Shown: positions 1 through 12,184 of the stretch, piece by piece
Position numbering within the stretch: the stretch's first letter is position 1
How the letters are laid out: each line of letters opens with the position of its first letter
Position numbers and translations under genes: made by a program
The notes under the pieces: model-generated
Database searches by the model: none
Told to the model about the DNA's origin: nothing
The model's input: only the letters and a program-made list of their open reading frames with translations
Assembly: GCF_009017415.1 (NCBI RefSeq)
Contig: NC_092407.1
Location: forward strand, 2,294,001 to 2,358,000
Source of the DNA: Aspergillus flavus
Taxonomy: Eukaryota; Ascomycota; Eurotiomycetes; Eurotiales; Aspergillaceae
Direction of reading: 5' to 3'
Length of the DNA: 64,000 bases

Positions 1-1860
1 TTGTTCACCACGAACAATCTCCTTGGCTACAGCGGGATCCATCTCTTCACCAACCATCATAATAACAATACCTCGGTCATCGAGACCTCTTCGACCAGCA
101 CGACCGGACATCTGAATAAATTCTGACGGGGTGACCCAGCGCTGACTGAAACCGTCGAATTTGCGAACGCTTGTGAAAACAACGGTTTTCGCGGGCATGT
201 TAAGACCGATGGAGAATGTTTCAGTAGCGAAAAGAACTTTGATGAGACCTTCTTGGAAGAGAATTTCAATGGTCTCTTTCAAAATGGGAAGGAGACCAGA
301 GTGGTGGACACCGATACCTCTGCGCAAGAGAGGTAGAATGTTTTGAATCTGGGGGAGGTTCCTGTCCTCTTCCGAGAGCATTTCAATCGCACTGTTAAAA
401 ACCTTGGAAACCATTTCCTTCTCAGAGTCGTCATTAAAGGCCAAGTTGCTCATCTGCAGAGCACCTGACTCGCATTCACGCTTGCTGAAACTGAAGACAA
501 TCACAGGGTTGTAGTTTTTGATCATGATCATCTTGACAATCTTATAGATGTCGCTTGGGCCCTTATTTCCACCTTTATTCAACTTCTTATCTTTGCCTTT
601 TCCTTTCCTCTTGGCCATAGCATCCGCTGGGTCATCGCCCTTTTTGTCCGCAATAGTACTCATAGCCTTCTGGAAGTTTTCTTCGCGGAACACGCCCTTC
701 TCGTCTACAACCAGGTGAATTCCATCGGCACCAGCAGGGAAGAAATAATGTTGTAAGGGTGTCGGTCTGTAATCGGTATAAACAACGTGGCAAGGTTGAT
801 TGTGCATCTTCACGATCCATTCGGCGAATTGCATGGCATTGGGGATTGTGGCAGACAAGAACACATAGCGAACCTTATCTGGAAGCAGAATAATGGTTTC
901 CTCCCAAACCACACCTCGGGCTGTATCCACAGTTAACGAGCTGAATTCTAGCGTCACCCCTGAAGAGACTTACTCGCATCGCGCATATAATGGATTTCAT
1001 CGAAGACAACCCAGGCGACTTCACGCATAATCTCGGAGCCACGGTACAGCATAGACCGCAAAATCTAAAACATGTTAAAATTACAAGGCTCAGAACGGGG
1101 TAAGGAAACCTACCTCCGTTGTCATAACCAGACAAGTAGCCGTTGGATTGATGGTAACATCACCCGTCATTAGACCAACATCTCCAAACTCTGCTGCAAA
1201 TTCTCGGTATTTCTGGTTGCTAAGGGCCTTGATCGGACTTGTATAGATAACTCTCTGGTTGTTCTTCAAGCTCTGGGCAATAGCATATTCGGCGACGACG
1301 GTCTTTCCGGCACTAGTGTGGGCTGAAACTAGCACACTCTCCTCTCTTTGTATTGATGCGATGGAAACCTGCTGGAACGGATCGAGGGTGAACGGCCATA
1401 CTCGTGCCGGGTTCTCGGGAGGTTTATGCTCGGAGATGGGCACGTATGGATAGTTCGGCGGGATCGCGACCTGATGGCGGATTTGGTGCGATAGCACAAC
1501 GGATGCCGAATCATTGGCGGCTTGAAGTCCTGCAGATCCGGCGACTTCACGCTCTTGCGCTGTCTCGAACAAGTCGGCTACCACAGGTTCCGGTTCCTTC
1601 TCGAGTCGCGGCCGTTTCGCATCCGGTTGTTCATTGTTGTCTGTCGTGGGCGCGTCGCCCTCCTCTGGCTCGGAAGTCTCTTCAACGGGGGTATCGACAA
1701 CGGCGACAGGTTCCTTTGCTTCTACGGTAGCACCGCTTTCCTTCACATCCCCATTGACCTGACGCTTCTTGCTCTTGTCTTTCTTGGGACGTTTGGGAGC
1801 TCCATCAGAGGGCTTAACAGCCTGGGGCTGGTCCTCAAAAACATCGAAAAGTTCATCCAT
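1..1860 (-). CDS. mtr4: Mtr4/Dob1-type exosome RNA helicase (N-terminal half, runs off the left end)
   Basis: A DExH-box RNA helicase of the Ski2/Mtr4 family; Mtr4 unwinds nuclear RNA for the exosome in the TRAMP complex. I chose the ATG at 1860 (protein begins [10 protein letters not shown]) over the in-frame ATG at 1890. Exons read on the minus strand are 1860-1114, 1064-974 and 920-1, with introns at 1065-1113 and 921-973. After a charged, disordered N-terminus come Walker A (SAGKT), [26 protein letters not shown], the DEIH box ([10 protein letters not shown]), SATIPN, and near the window edge [11 protein letters not shown] and [10 protein letters not shown]. The C-terminal arch/KOW and helical parts lie outside the window. 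It is divergent from the cytochrome oxidase gene. Ski2 is the main alternative, but the N-terminus and the FDEIHYMRD context favour Mtr4. Confidence 0.93.
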
Positions 1861-2231
1861 GGTCGGTCGAACGTTCAAGGTCGGCCGCAAGGAGCAAGGA
1901 CGGACAACGACCGGATGGTTGAAGTGCTCGTCGCACTATGTCGCACTCGCCGATTCACTGAGAAATTTCAATGTTCCTTTTGACGCGGGCGGCATGTGAT
2001 TGGTCAGAGCCACTACTGCTGGTCTTTCCGCCGGACAAACTTGCCGTTCGGAATGGTATACACGTGACCCGGCTCCGGGCCGACGATTGTCATTCCACCA
2101 CTCCTACTCTTCCCGCCAGTTACGAGAAGAGTAGATTGCCTTGACCATCCGTGCCCTGTTGCTTTCCTCAAGGTAGGTAAACTGCTGGCTGGTGATATAC
2201 ATCTTCCCAATTGCATCTGACACAACCCAAG
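1861..2231. promoter_or_regulatory. Divergent promoter between mtr4 and the COX VIIc gene
   Basis: A 371-bp divergent intergenic region. ATTGGTCA at 1999-2006 is a reverse-strand CCAAT box of the kind bound by the HAP/CBC complex, which commonly regulates respiratory genes. That fits the oxidase subunit on the right. No TATA element is obvious. Confidence 0.5.
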
Positions 2232-2596
2232 ATGAACGCCGCTACCGCTCTGCGGGCCAGAATGGCCACCTCTTTCGTCGCCCGTCGTGGCTTTTCCACC
2301 ACCCGCGCCCAGCTCGGCAGCCCGTACCACTACGCTGAGGGCCCTCGCTCGAACATCCCCTTCAACCCTCTTACCAAGTTCTTCTTTTTCCGCTACTGGG
2401 CTTTCATGAGTGAGTGATTCCCAATTGATCGTTACGGGTTGGATTCGTTCTGGGTTGCTAACTTCAAACGTTTAGTCACCGGTTTCGGTGCTCCCTTCGC
2501 CATTGCTGGTATGTTATTCATAGATTTGGCGATGGTTATGGTCAAATATCTAACAAGATCTTTCCTACAGTCTGGCAGACCTACAAGACTCGCTAA
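2232..2596 (+). CDS. cox8: Cytochrome c oxidase subunit VIIc (yeast Cox8-like), mitochondrial
   Basis: A small nuclear-encoded subunit of respiratory complex IV. Exons are 2232-2409, 2476-2508 and 2571-2596; the joined reading gives about 78 residues ending WQTYKTR. The first ~25 residues (MNAATALRARMATSFVARR) are arginine-rich and lack acids, as expected of a mitochondrial presequence. The mature part has the family pattern: a soluble segment (YHYAEGPRSNIPFNP), then one transmembrane helix starting FFFFRYWAFM and continuing ITGFGAPFAIAVW. Both introns fall at phase-consistent GT-AG sites, and the second splits the V of AVWQT. The gene is too short and too interrupted to stand out in a simple ORF scan. 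It is divergent from mtr4. Confidence 0.9.
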
Positions 2597-3116
2597 GCGG
2601 GTTTTCGCAATGTATACCTTCTCCGCGCCATGGGATCGTTGGGCACTGGGAATTGGTCGAAAATGTACCCTACACTGGAAGTATTCGGAATTTGTGTATA
2701 AAGCAAGAGAATCGATTATTAAGCTCTGAATTCCGGTGTATTCAATAAGCTGCATTGTAGTATGTTATCGACCTCGTAGTTGTGGTTGGAATGAATTGGG
2801 TCAAAATGGGCTGATTCCATATTAGAATATGGATGAAGTCATTGGTCGATTTTTTGTCTGCAGAGAAAATTAAAATCTTTTGGTCCGCATCCGATTATGT
2901 TTGCAAAGCTCCGCAACTGTAGGAACATAATCTATACTTCTTCCTTGTCGAACTGCTAGATGAAGATTATTTCTTGATCTAGCTTTAATTTTTTTTCTAT
3001 TTTTCATTTCTATTCTGTCTTAATCCTCTTCTATATTTCTTTTTCTTCTACCCCAGAGCTTCCATTGATTTATGGCCGCGGGGTAAAAAAAAAGATTACA
3101 ATTAAACTTATCAGAT
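2597..3116 (+). promoter_or_regulatory. Upstream region of elp1
   Basis: Gene-free 520 bp holding the 3' end of the COX VIIc transcript and the elp1 promoter. A pyrimidine-rich tract at about 2975-3055 and an A-run at about 3085-3095 lie just before the elp1 ATG, a common fungal promoter/5' leader composition. Nothing else is recognisable. Confidence 0.35.
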
Positions 3117-6100
3117 ATGCGCAACTTGAAAAATGTTCGCCTCGCCGAGGTGCAGCTTCAGAGTGAGCTGCCATTAACAGCTACTGCTTGGGACACTGCC
3201 TCGGATGCAGTAATTTGCACTTTTGGTCCTACTGAGAGCAATCCAGTTATTGAACTTAGGAGAAAGCGTCAAGACGCCTATTTCTCAGAGCCCGTAGGCG
3301 CAGATGTGTTTGAGTGCATCGCCTCATGGGACGCACCATGCCCTCTGCCAGACCTCCCCTGTGACCGAGTTCTCTCTCTCCATTATTTTGCAGACAACCT
3401 TAGTGCCTGTCTAGTACTTGAAGGGGGTGATATCGTCATTGTCCGTGAAGAACCTCTTCCAGGGGAGGACAAGATTGAGATTCTGGGCTCGGTTGATGTG
3501 GGCATCACTGCTGCTGCTTGGTCTCCAGACGAGGAACTCTTAGCTCTAACCACAAGAGCTAACACATTCTTGTACATGACCAGGGAGTTCGAGAATGTGG
3601 CTGAAATTACCTTCACTCCAGAGGACCTCAAGGCGTCTCAACATGTCTCCGTTGGCTGGGGAAAGAAGGAAACACAGTTTCAAGGAAAGAGAGCCAAGGC
3701 TCTTCGTGACCCGACGGTCCCTGAAAGGGTAGACGAAGGAAAGCTGAGCAGTAATGATGATAGGAGGACAACTATTACCTGGAGAGGAGATGGTGCCTAT
3801 GTCGCGGTAAATAGTATCGAAGAGGGTACTCGTCGCGCAATCCGCGTATATTCTAGAGAGGGAACCTTAGACAGTGTGAGTGAGCCAGTGGATGGGCTGG
3901 AAGGGGCCCTGAGTTGGAGGCCTTATGGTAATCTTATTGCCGGTATCCAACGACGTGACGATCGAGTTGATGTTGTATTTTTCGAAAGAAACGGCTTGCG
4001 TCACGGAGAGTTCACACTTCGCCTCACTGAGGAAGAAATGTCATCCTGGGCATCGGATATCCACCTGACCTGGAATGTCGATTCGACGGTACTCGCTGTT
4101 CAATTCAAAGACAGGGTCCAGCTCTGGACAATGGGTAACTATCATTACTACTTAAAGCAGGAGTTTCCTGTGGCCGTGAACTCCAGCTGCCCAAATCCTT
4201 TTGCCTTCAAGTGGCACCAGGAGAAGACACTGCGCTTTGTTGCAGGCGCTTCAGGTACTTTCTCTGTATCTGATATTGATTAAGGAATATGTACTGACTG
4301 CATTGCAGAGTCGATATTGGACGCGGAGTTTGTGTTTGACGTCTCTCATGGTTCGACTATTGTGCCAAATGATGTTGGAGCTGTTGCTGTCATCGATGGA
4401 AGTAAGTTTTAATTGCTTCCAAAGCAGATTTAATGCTCCTCTAACCAAGCAAAGAAACTCTCAAGTTGACTCCGCTGAGGCTTGCGGGTGTCCCGCCACC
4501 TATGGCCCACAATGAGTTGATATTGGACTCGAACGTTATTGACGTCGCGTTCAGCAAGTCGGGCACGCGTATTGCTGTCCTGACGAAGGATTGTTTCTCT
4601 ATATTTATGTGGTCCCTCAAGACTCGCCCAGTGGCTGCACCTATTCTTGAGTCGAGCTATCCGTTGTCTGATGCTTTGGACAGCAGGCCTCGGCAACTTG
4701 CCTTTATCAATGAGAATGAGGTTTATATCCTCAAGAGTCGTGGACCGAATAATGCCAACATCGAGCAAACGACTTTGGAAACTAGAACAACCAAAATCGC
4801 GTACCAGGCGGGCGAGTCGGAGCAGTTGGTTTCAATATTCCCATCCCTCAACCATGAGGCACTGTGGATTTCTCACATCAGCCAATATGGACAACCAATT
4901 GCCTACTCCACCATTTCTATGCCATCTACAGAGGAATTTGTAGCAGCCCCGTACACGCAGAGTCCTTCCGTCGACACATATTGGGCCAATGCCGTTCAGC
5001 TATCAGAAGATGAGGTAATCCTTTTTTTGGACCCTAGCTCGCTACTTATTTCTCGCGCATGCTAATCTTCGAAGCATCTTTTGATCTCTATGACAAAGAC
5101 TGGCGCCTTGTACGCGAATAAGACTCTGCTTGCGAAGAACTGCACCTCCTTCCTCGTGACCCAATCCCACGTCTTGTTCACTACTTCTCAGCACCTCCTA
5201 AAATTCGTTCACTTGACCAGGGCAGAGGGTGAGTGCTTTAAAGTCCATCTTATGCCGCATCATGGCTAACCCTTCGGCAGACATGGAGGTCCCTCCTGAT
5301 ACGCCAGAGACCGACGAGCGTTGCAGAAGCATTGAGCGTGGTTCGCGCTTGGTGTCGGTAATACCTAGTGTGTTTGCCGTTGTGTTGCAGGCACCTCGTG
5401 GTAATATCGAGACCACATACCCCCGTGCTCTTGTCCTAGCGGGCATCAGGTCCTTCATTGACCGCAAGAACTACCGCTCGGCTTTCCTTACCTGCCGCAG
5501 CCAAATGGTAGATATGAATATTATTCATGACTACGCCCCAGAACAGTTCATGGAAAGTGTCCCATTATTCATTGACCAAGTGAAAAGAGTTGACTTCATC
5601 GACGAGTTTCTGTCCCGTCTAAGGTACGTCCAATGTGCACATTCTCTTGTAGGGTGCTCCCTTCCTAACAATGTACAGCGAGGAGGATGTCTCTGAGACC
5701 CTGTACAAAGATACGCTGAAAACACCTAAGGCGGACGACAATCTGGTACCTGCCACTAAGGCCCCGGCCAAGGGTAAGGTTAATCGGATCTGTGATGCCT
5801 TCTTGGCTGCTTTGGACAAGAAGATCGATACTAATCTGCATAATCTTGTCACGGCACATGTTGTCAAGTCACCACCAGACCTTGAGGCTGGTCTTCAACT
5901 GGTTGCACGCCTGAGAGGTAAGTCTAAATCTCACCACCATCCTTGGCCAGCCGCTCACCTTACAATAGATCAGAGCTCCGAACAAGCAGAAGATGCAGTG
6001 GAACATATGTGCTTTTTGTCCGATGCCCACCGTTTATACGATACTGCGTTGGGTCTATACGACCTTGAGCTCACATTGCTTGTTGCCCAGCAAGCTCAAC

Positions 6101-7524
6101 GTGTAAGTAGCGCCAGCAAATCCGCAAGCATGTTATTCTAAAGCCGTTTAGGATCCTAGGGAATACCTCCCATTCTTGCGCAAGCTACAGCAGCTGCCTG
6201 AGCTTCGACGACAGTTCGAAATTGATAACTATCTCGGACGATGGGCCAAGGCTCTGGGACATCTTCACGTGCTTAACGCTCATGATGAGCTCAGGGCGTA
6301 TGCTATCAAACATGTTTTGTATAAGGATGCCATCGATCTCTACAAATACCAGCAAGAGCAACTACGCGACATGACCAATCTCTACGCCGACTACCTCTAC
6401 GATCAATCCAAATACAAAGAAGCAGCCATCGGTACGTATCCCTACACATACCTCTCTATCCCACAATACAATATATCAGCTGCTAACGAACCCCAGCTTA
6501 CGAATCCCTTTCCCTATACACCGACGCCTACCAATGCTACCAGCGGGTCCATCTCTGGCGCGAATCCCTGTACTGCGCAATAATGGTCCCATTATCAGAG
6601 GAAAAGCTCAAAGCACACGCACTGGAATTAGCCACCACCCTGATAGAAGAGAACAAAGACTACGTCTCCGCAGCACACATCCACGCAGAACACCTCCACG
6701 ACGCCCCCTTGGCCGCCCGTCTCCTGTGCCGCGGTTCTCGCTTCGCCGACGCAACACGCCTCCTCGCACTGCACGGCAAGCAAAATCTCGTCCCGGAAAT
6801 CGTAGATACAGGTCTGGCAGACGCTATGGGCTCCATGACCGACCTTCTTGCCGACTTCCGATCTCAGCTGAACGCCCAAGTACCACGTATCGGGGAACTG
6901 CGCGTTCGTCGCGCTACCGACCCGCTGGCCTATTTCGGAGGTGATCCCACGATGGGAGGAGATATGGGTGTCGATATCCCAGATAACGTGTCCCTTGCAC
7001 CTACGGATGCTTCTACACTTGCCGGTCGCAGTATGTTCACGAGGTATACTGGCAAGACGGGAAAGACTGGCAAGACGAATATGACGAGACAGACTTCCAA
7101 GACTCGTCGGAAGGAAGAGCGTAAGCGTGCTAGTGGTAAGAAGGGAACAGTGTACGAGGAAGAATACCTGGTGAACAGTGTACGGCGTCTTATCGAAAGA
7201 GTCAACTCGACGGTGTCTGAGGTCGAGACTCTTGTTAGTGCACTGCTCCGACGGGGCATGCGGGAGCGTGCCGCCGCTATTGAAAAGGCTATGCAGGAGG
7301 TGCTCAAGTTGTGTACTGACTCTCGAGTCGAAGTGTTCGGTGCCGTCGCTTCGCCAGGAGGCGAACAGACTGACGGCGCTGAGCCTGAGACTAATGTGAA
7401 TACTGCTGAAGAGGTCTCACCGAGGGGTGGTCAGCGTGCTTTCGCGGACAGCATTGCGGCTACCCTAGGTGTTCGAGAAGCACCGGCAGTCAAGGAGCTG
7501 AAACAGTCGGCGTTGCTGAACTGA
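3117..7524 (+). CDS. elp1: Elongator complex subunit 1 (Elp1/Iki3)
   Basis: The scaffold subunit of the Elongator complex, which modifies wobble uridines of tRNAs. Nine exons: 3117-4254, 4309-4401, 4455-5014, 5075-5228, 5281-5623, 5679-5917, 5969-6102, 6152-6431 and 6497-7524. They sum to 3969 nt, an exact reading frame of 1322 residues, the usual length for the family. The N-terminal half is WD40-like: the start MRNLKNVRLAEVQ and the stretch AAWSPDEELLAL are characteristic of IKI3 proteins. The C-terminal half is helical/TPR-like. A basic segment near residues 1170-1190 (KTGKTGKTNMTRQTSK, then RRKEERKR) matches the conserved Elp1 tRNA-binding basic region. It is convergent with erg19. Identity is firm; individual splice sites are hand-placed. 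Confidence 0.95.
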
Positions 7525-7814
7525 AGCCTTGACGGCAGAGGAAATGACTGAGAACTACCACGAATTTTTTACCTAAAACAGGGTCTCAAAAAGTTGGAAT
7601 ATTAGAAATGTTGATCAATAAACACATATCAAGTAAAGCAATGACCATTATTAACTGTAGACTTGCTTCTGGCATAATTCGCATATAGTTTAACTTAGGG
7701 TATCTCCTGTGAAGCAGATTCCGCCAAGATTATGTTTAATTTAGGAAATTTTCAGACTTTCAGTCGATCACTCTGCCCGACAACGCTAAAGTGACCGTGC
7801 TGTAAATCTTCTTT

Positions 7815-9099
7815 TTAGTTGGAGAGAATGTCACCTGTCTCACTGACGAGGTGGTCGTTGACACTGACAGGACCCTCACCGACGCCGGTCAAGATCACAC
7901 GACTGACACCATCCTTGAGCACATCAACAGCCCTAGAGTCCACCTTATCCAATGCCACACCCGGAGCGGTGAAGCTCTTAAGAGGTTCGTAGAACGGACC
8001 GTCCCAGCCCTCACTGCTGGCGCCCAGGATAGCCTTGACGGTACCGGCAACGAGTTCAGAATCCTTCTCAAGGTAGTAGATGACCGCGTTCGGACCAGCA
8101 TCAAAAGTGTAAGCGCAAACCGTACGACCGACGGCACGGTTAATATCGTGGACGAGCCTAACAGCGGCGCGAGAGACATCGTTCATATAGAAGATGGGAG
8201 GCCAGGAGTCGAGACAGGTGGCGTGGAAGCCATTGGAGTCCCGCATGGTAATCTCGGCGAAGGCAGGGAAATCTCGGTTCTGAATGGCAGTCTCAATAGC
8301 CGCCATCCGCTCGGGTACAACAGATTCCGCGCGGGTCGCGAAGAGGTTGGAAGTAGCAACGGTGGTTTGCATACCCTCCGTACTGGGCACATCCTTCTTT
8401 TCAGCGCTGACGACCAGGATGAGCGCACGCATCTCAGGCCAGTGTGACTCGGGAGCAACCTCCTCAGCCAAGCTGTCGCTACCATCGGCAAGAGTTCCGG
8501 CGCGCCAGGCCACATATCCGCCCATCAGAGACCGACAAGCGGAACCAGATCCCTGACGAGCGATGCGGCTGAGGTCTCGGGGGGACTGGGGAAGCTGGTA
8601 AAGGTCGGCGACGGCACGGACGAGCGCTGCGAAACCGGCGGCGGAACTGGCGAGGCCAGCGGCGGTGGGGAAGTTGTTCTCGGAAACGATCCGTAGGGGA
8701 AGGGTAGACAGTCTCGGCAGAGAAGAGTCGGCAGCTTCAAGTTCCTGGCGGAGGGAGCGCAGATTCGAAAGGCAAGCAAGGGTGCGCTTGGAGGACTGGA
8801 TATCTTGAGGTTTGCCATTGAGGATAAGCTCGTCGGCAGTCGGGTACTTGGCAGAGCATGAGGCAGTGGTGAGGGTGCGCAAAGAACGCTGCGAGAGGGT
8901 TACAGAGAGGGAGGAGTTCGTAGGCAAGTTCAGAGTGGCGTCCCTTTTACCCCAGTATCTTCAGATCCATGATTAGTATCAATGTAGCCTAGTGACAATC
9001 GTGCTATTCAGGGGTATGGAAGACAAACTTGATAACAGCGATATTGACTGGGGCTGTGGTGGTGGCCCGAAAGACCGTACTGTCAGAAGGAGCAGCCAT
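7815..9099 (-). CDS. erg19: Mevalonate diphosphate decarboxylase (ergosterol/isoprenoid pathway)
   Basis: Converts mevalonate 5-diphosphate to isopentenyl diphosphate with ATP, the last step of the mevalonate pathway. Exons are 9099-9029 and 8958-7815, joined across an intron at 8959-9028 to give 404 residues, the normal fungal length. The short first exon starts MAAPSDSTVFRATTTAPVN and runs into the conserved IAVIKYWGKRD. Downstream are PTNSSLSVTL, the GHMP-kinase glycine/serine ATP loop (PTAAGLASSAAG), the SACRSLMGGYVAW motif and FDAGPNAV. Choosing the ATG at 8927 would lose the conserved KYWGKRD, so that start was rejected. It is divergent from the heme lyase gene and convergent with elp1. 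Confidence 0.95.
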
Positions 9100-9702
9100 A
9101 TTGGTAGGATAGAAGGTGATGACTGTCGGATAATACAGGAAGAAGAGGTGTGGTGGAGGAAAAAGAGGTCGTATATGAGGGAGGGAGCTGGACGATGAGG
9201 GGCAACGGATTTCCCTGTTGGGAAATATGATTTATGGGCAGCAAAACTTCAGAGCTCCGCATACACGCACTAGCCCCGTTCGGGGCAGGCGGGGCCCTCA
9301 GTACATGATCTATACAGTACTATACAATAGTGACAATAGTCCTACGATCGCTTCAACTTTATCCCTTTCCAGCAAAAGGATAAGCTTGTCCCTGCATCTG
9401 ATCAATTGACATCTCTGATACTCCTCCTGGTATCAATATGAGAAGCCTAAATGGATCAATGAGTCTCAGAAGGGTGCCGTATCCTAGTTACTACTCGATA
9501 TGATGAATCGAGAGACCGCCTTCCCAACAGAGAAGAAATGCGGAGCAAATTCAATTCCACTAGAAGGCGGTGAAACTGTCAGGACTTCTCTCTCCGCCTT
9601 CCGCAAGTAAATCTTCTTCCATAGAAATCGACGACCCGATTTGTCATCGGCATTCTCGTCTGCCCTGTCAATCAACCCCAGAAAATTCGAAAAGATCTGA
9701 TA
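9100..9702. promoter_or_regulatory. Divergent promoter between erg19 and the heme lyase gene
   Basis: A 603-bp divergent intergenic stretch. I see no long ORF with family features and no clear TATA box; a short CTATACAGTACTATACAATAG near-repeat at about 9310-9330 is the only local structure. Confidence 0.35.
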
Positions 9703-10575
9703 ATGGGAGCTGGTGCGAGTACTCAGTCAACACCTGCCGCCGAATCTGCGCCGGCTGCAACATGTCCGGTGGATCACAAGACCCGTGAGATTTGGCTACA
9801 ACAACATAAGGCCTCAGGCGGTCCTCCTCATCCTTTACCTACAGAAGATGGGGAATCAAAAGCAAAGTTACAACGACCACTGTCGAGTGACCGCGAAGTG
9901 AGCAGTATTCCCAGAGCTTTCGACCAAGACCTGAAGCAACCTTCTCCCAATGCTGCCGCGGAACCTCCATCCCCATATACTACATCGGCTGTATCGCACG
10001 GCACGCCCTCAAATGCGGAAGCTGAAACTGGTCATGATGAGAAGAGCGGGAATTGGATTTACCCATCGGAGCGCCAATTCTTCGAAGCATTGATGCGCAA
10101 AGGTAACACACCGGCTTCCAGCACTTCGCCTACTGAACTAGCAACTTCTGTGGCATCCATTATCCCAATCCATAATGCCGTCAACGAGCGTGCCTGGCAA
10201 CAGATCCTAGAATGGGAGAAACAAGCGCCCCGGTCTGATCCTGGCAGCAAGAAATGTGGAGGCCCGAAGCTATATTCATTCCGCGGACTGGGCGTTGACC
10301 CCCAGTTCCTGAGTCCTCGCGCTCGCATCAACAACCTAATGGGTTACCAACTACCTTTCGATCGCCATGACTGGGTCGTAGAGAGATGCGATGGAGAGAG
10401 AGTCGAGTACGTTATTGATTTCTATCAAGGGAAATCGTCTGGAGCCAACGGTGGACCGGCCGGTTTGGCTGCTAATGCCGGGCCTGGCAAGTTGAGCTTC
10501 TACTTGGATGTACGGCCGAAGTTGAACACTTTTGAAGGCTGCAGGATGAGATTTAGCCGCTTCACAGGCTTGTAG
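9703..10575 (+). CDS. Cytochrome c / c1 heme lyase (holocytochrome c synthase family)
   Basis: Attaches heme covalently to apocytochrome c or c1 in the mitochondrial intermembrane space. A single exon of 290 residues. A CPVDH heme-regulatory motif sits near residue 21. The central and C-terminal family signatures follow in order: NWIYPSERQFFEALMRKGN, RAWQQILEWE, GPKLYSFRGLGVDPQFLSPRA, PFDRHDWVVERCDG, YVIDFYQGK and the closing YLDVRPKLNTFEG. Fungi may have separate c (Cyc3) and c1 (Cyt2) lyases. The MGAGAS start and single CPVDH make me lean towards Cyt2, but I cannot decide without comparison, so no symbol is given. There is no classical cleavable presequence, as expected for this family. Confidence 0.88.
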   Translation: MGAGASTQSTPAAESAPAATCPVDHKTREIWLQQHKASGGPPHPLPTEDGESKAKLQRPLSSDREVSSIPRAFDQDLKQPSPNAAAEPPSPYTTSAVSHGTPSNAEAETGHDEKSGNWIYPSERQFFEALMRKGNTPASSTSPTELATSVASIIPIHNAVNERAWQQILEWEKQAPRSDPGSKKCGGPKLYSFRGLGVDPQFLSPRARINNLMGYQLPFDRHDWVVERCDGERVEYVIDFYQGKSSGANGGPAGLAANAGPGKLSFYLDVRPKLNTFEGCRMRFSRFTGL

Positions 10576-10917
10576 AGCGGCTCACCATTTACGTTCGCGA
10601 TGCACATAAGGGCGATCTGGAGTTTGGTTGCATATTGGGCAATGGTCTTTGATGTATAATCTTTGTATAACACACAAGCTATGTATGATACTCTAGAAGA
10701 AGGAACAAATAAGGATAGAAGGACGAAATGAAGATACACTTCCCTCACTTCGCATGCGCCTGCTGGTCATAAAATTGAGTCATGAGAGAGAATAGATAGT
10801 TCATAACAATACATAGAACTGCATACAAGAGGATATCATGAACAAGAGCCGCCATAATGAACAATACAAGTAGACTAGGAATGATAGGTGGAAAGATTAA
10901 GGCGTAACTGAACCGAC
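10576..10917. other. Convergent 3' intergenic region (heme lyase / pep12)
   Basis: 342 bp between two converging genes; presumably both 3' UTRs and polyadenylation sites. AT-rich, with no supported coding sequence. Confidence 0.4.
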
Positions 10918-11787
10918 TTATCCAATAGTAGCCGCCAGCACAATGATAGTTAGGATGACGGCAAGGATGACAAGCAGACAGCAAGCCTTGTTCCGGGCGT
11001 TCTTTTGATGTCTGCTGGCACTGCGGAGCTCAACATTAGCTCCTCGGGTGTCGTTGGTAACATTTTCAACGTTCTCGCTGATTATATCGAGCTGGCCTCC
11101 TTGCTCGTGAACGATGTGGGCGACATCGCGGAACAACTCATTGAGTTCGCCAACGCTTTGCTCAATATTGCGAATTTCTGCTTCGCGCTCAATTATTAGA
11201 GACTCTTGGAAGTCCACCTCATCCTGGTTCGCAAGTCGAGGCTGTTCCTGAAGTAGCTGTTGCTGTTCTTGCGTAGCTCCCTCAACCGCTGGTTGTTCAC
11301 CTTCTTCCACGGCGGTGCGGGCAGCAACAGCAGATGCGCGCTGCTTCTCCAAAGCCCGGCGTTGGACAGTTTGGAACTCATCCAGAGTAGCCTTGAATTC
11401 TGAAGATAGCTTTTGCTGTGTCCATTTTTGAGAAGGCTATCGGATGAATGTCAGTAGCGCGTTACATAGAGTTTGGCTTTATTCGCATACATTAACATCC
11501 TCCCATGCTTGCACCTTCTTGATACCTTCGCCTACTCCCTTGAACCCCGAACGAGTCTGCTCTAAAAGATTGTGAACTCGTTCACGGACTCGTTCCGTGT
11601 CTCGCCTTGTCCCTAGAAGCGCGATCTGGTCCGATAGCCGGGTGATGTTCGACGTTAGGCTGAACAGCTGATTCGAAAGACTCTCAGTGAGTTGGTAAAA
11701 CTCGGGATCATCTCGATACTGTGGATCGTCGGAGCGACGCAGGGTAGTAGGCTGTGATTCTAGAGAACTAAGACGGTCGAAAGACAT
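10918..11787 (-). CDS. pep12: Endosomal/vacuolar Qa-SNARE (Pep12-type syntaxin)
   Basis: A t-SNARE for membrane fusion at the late endosome/prevacuolar compartment. Exons are 11787-11491 and 11436-10918 (intron 11437-11490), giving 271 residues. The N-terminal half is an Habc-type helical bundle (SFDRLSSLES, LSNQLFSLTSNITRLSDQI). A coiled SNARE motif follows, running from REAEIRNIEQSVGELNELF through VHEQGGQLDIISENVENV, with the glutamine that marks Qa-SNAREs in VHEQGGQ. A C-terminal tail anchor (CCLLVILAVILTIIVLAA) ends the protein. It is divergent from ndc1. Vam3 is the nearest alternative; fungi of this group often have one gene serving both roles. Confidence 0.87.
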
Positions 11788-12184
11788 GGTGGGCGATGCG
11801 ACGCAGCGTGACGATGAATGGAACAGTGTTGGAAGAGGGCCGCCGGATGAAACGTCAACCTGCGGATCGCCGGGCGGTCACCTGGGTTTCTGCCGGGATT
11901 TGCAGGCTGCAATAATATGGTGCGTGGCTAGTGGGTCCATCACCTGACCAACGGGTTGTGGCTAGTGTGTTTTGATGCTTTTCCCAAAAAGCTTCATTTT
12001 ATCGTCGCATGCTGCCGTCGCTGCTCGGAATCTCAGTTGCCCGTTCAGCTCATACGTCGAATTGCCTCTTGATTTCCTAGTTCTGGCATATAAGGATAGT
12101 ACTGCGCAGCAGTTCTGATCATGCTGTGAATTTTCATTCCTTCTCTACCTAAGAGATCTTGGAGTCCCCCATTGAACTAGCATT
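11788..12184. promoter_or_regulatory. Divergent promoter between pep12 and ndc1
   Basis: A 397-bp divergent intergenic region. No TATA box or convincing factor site is visible by eye. Confidence 0.35.
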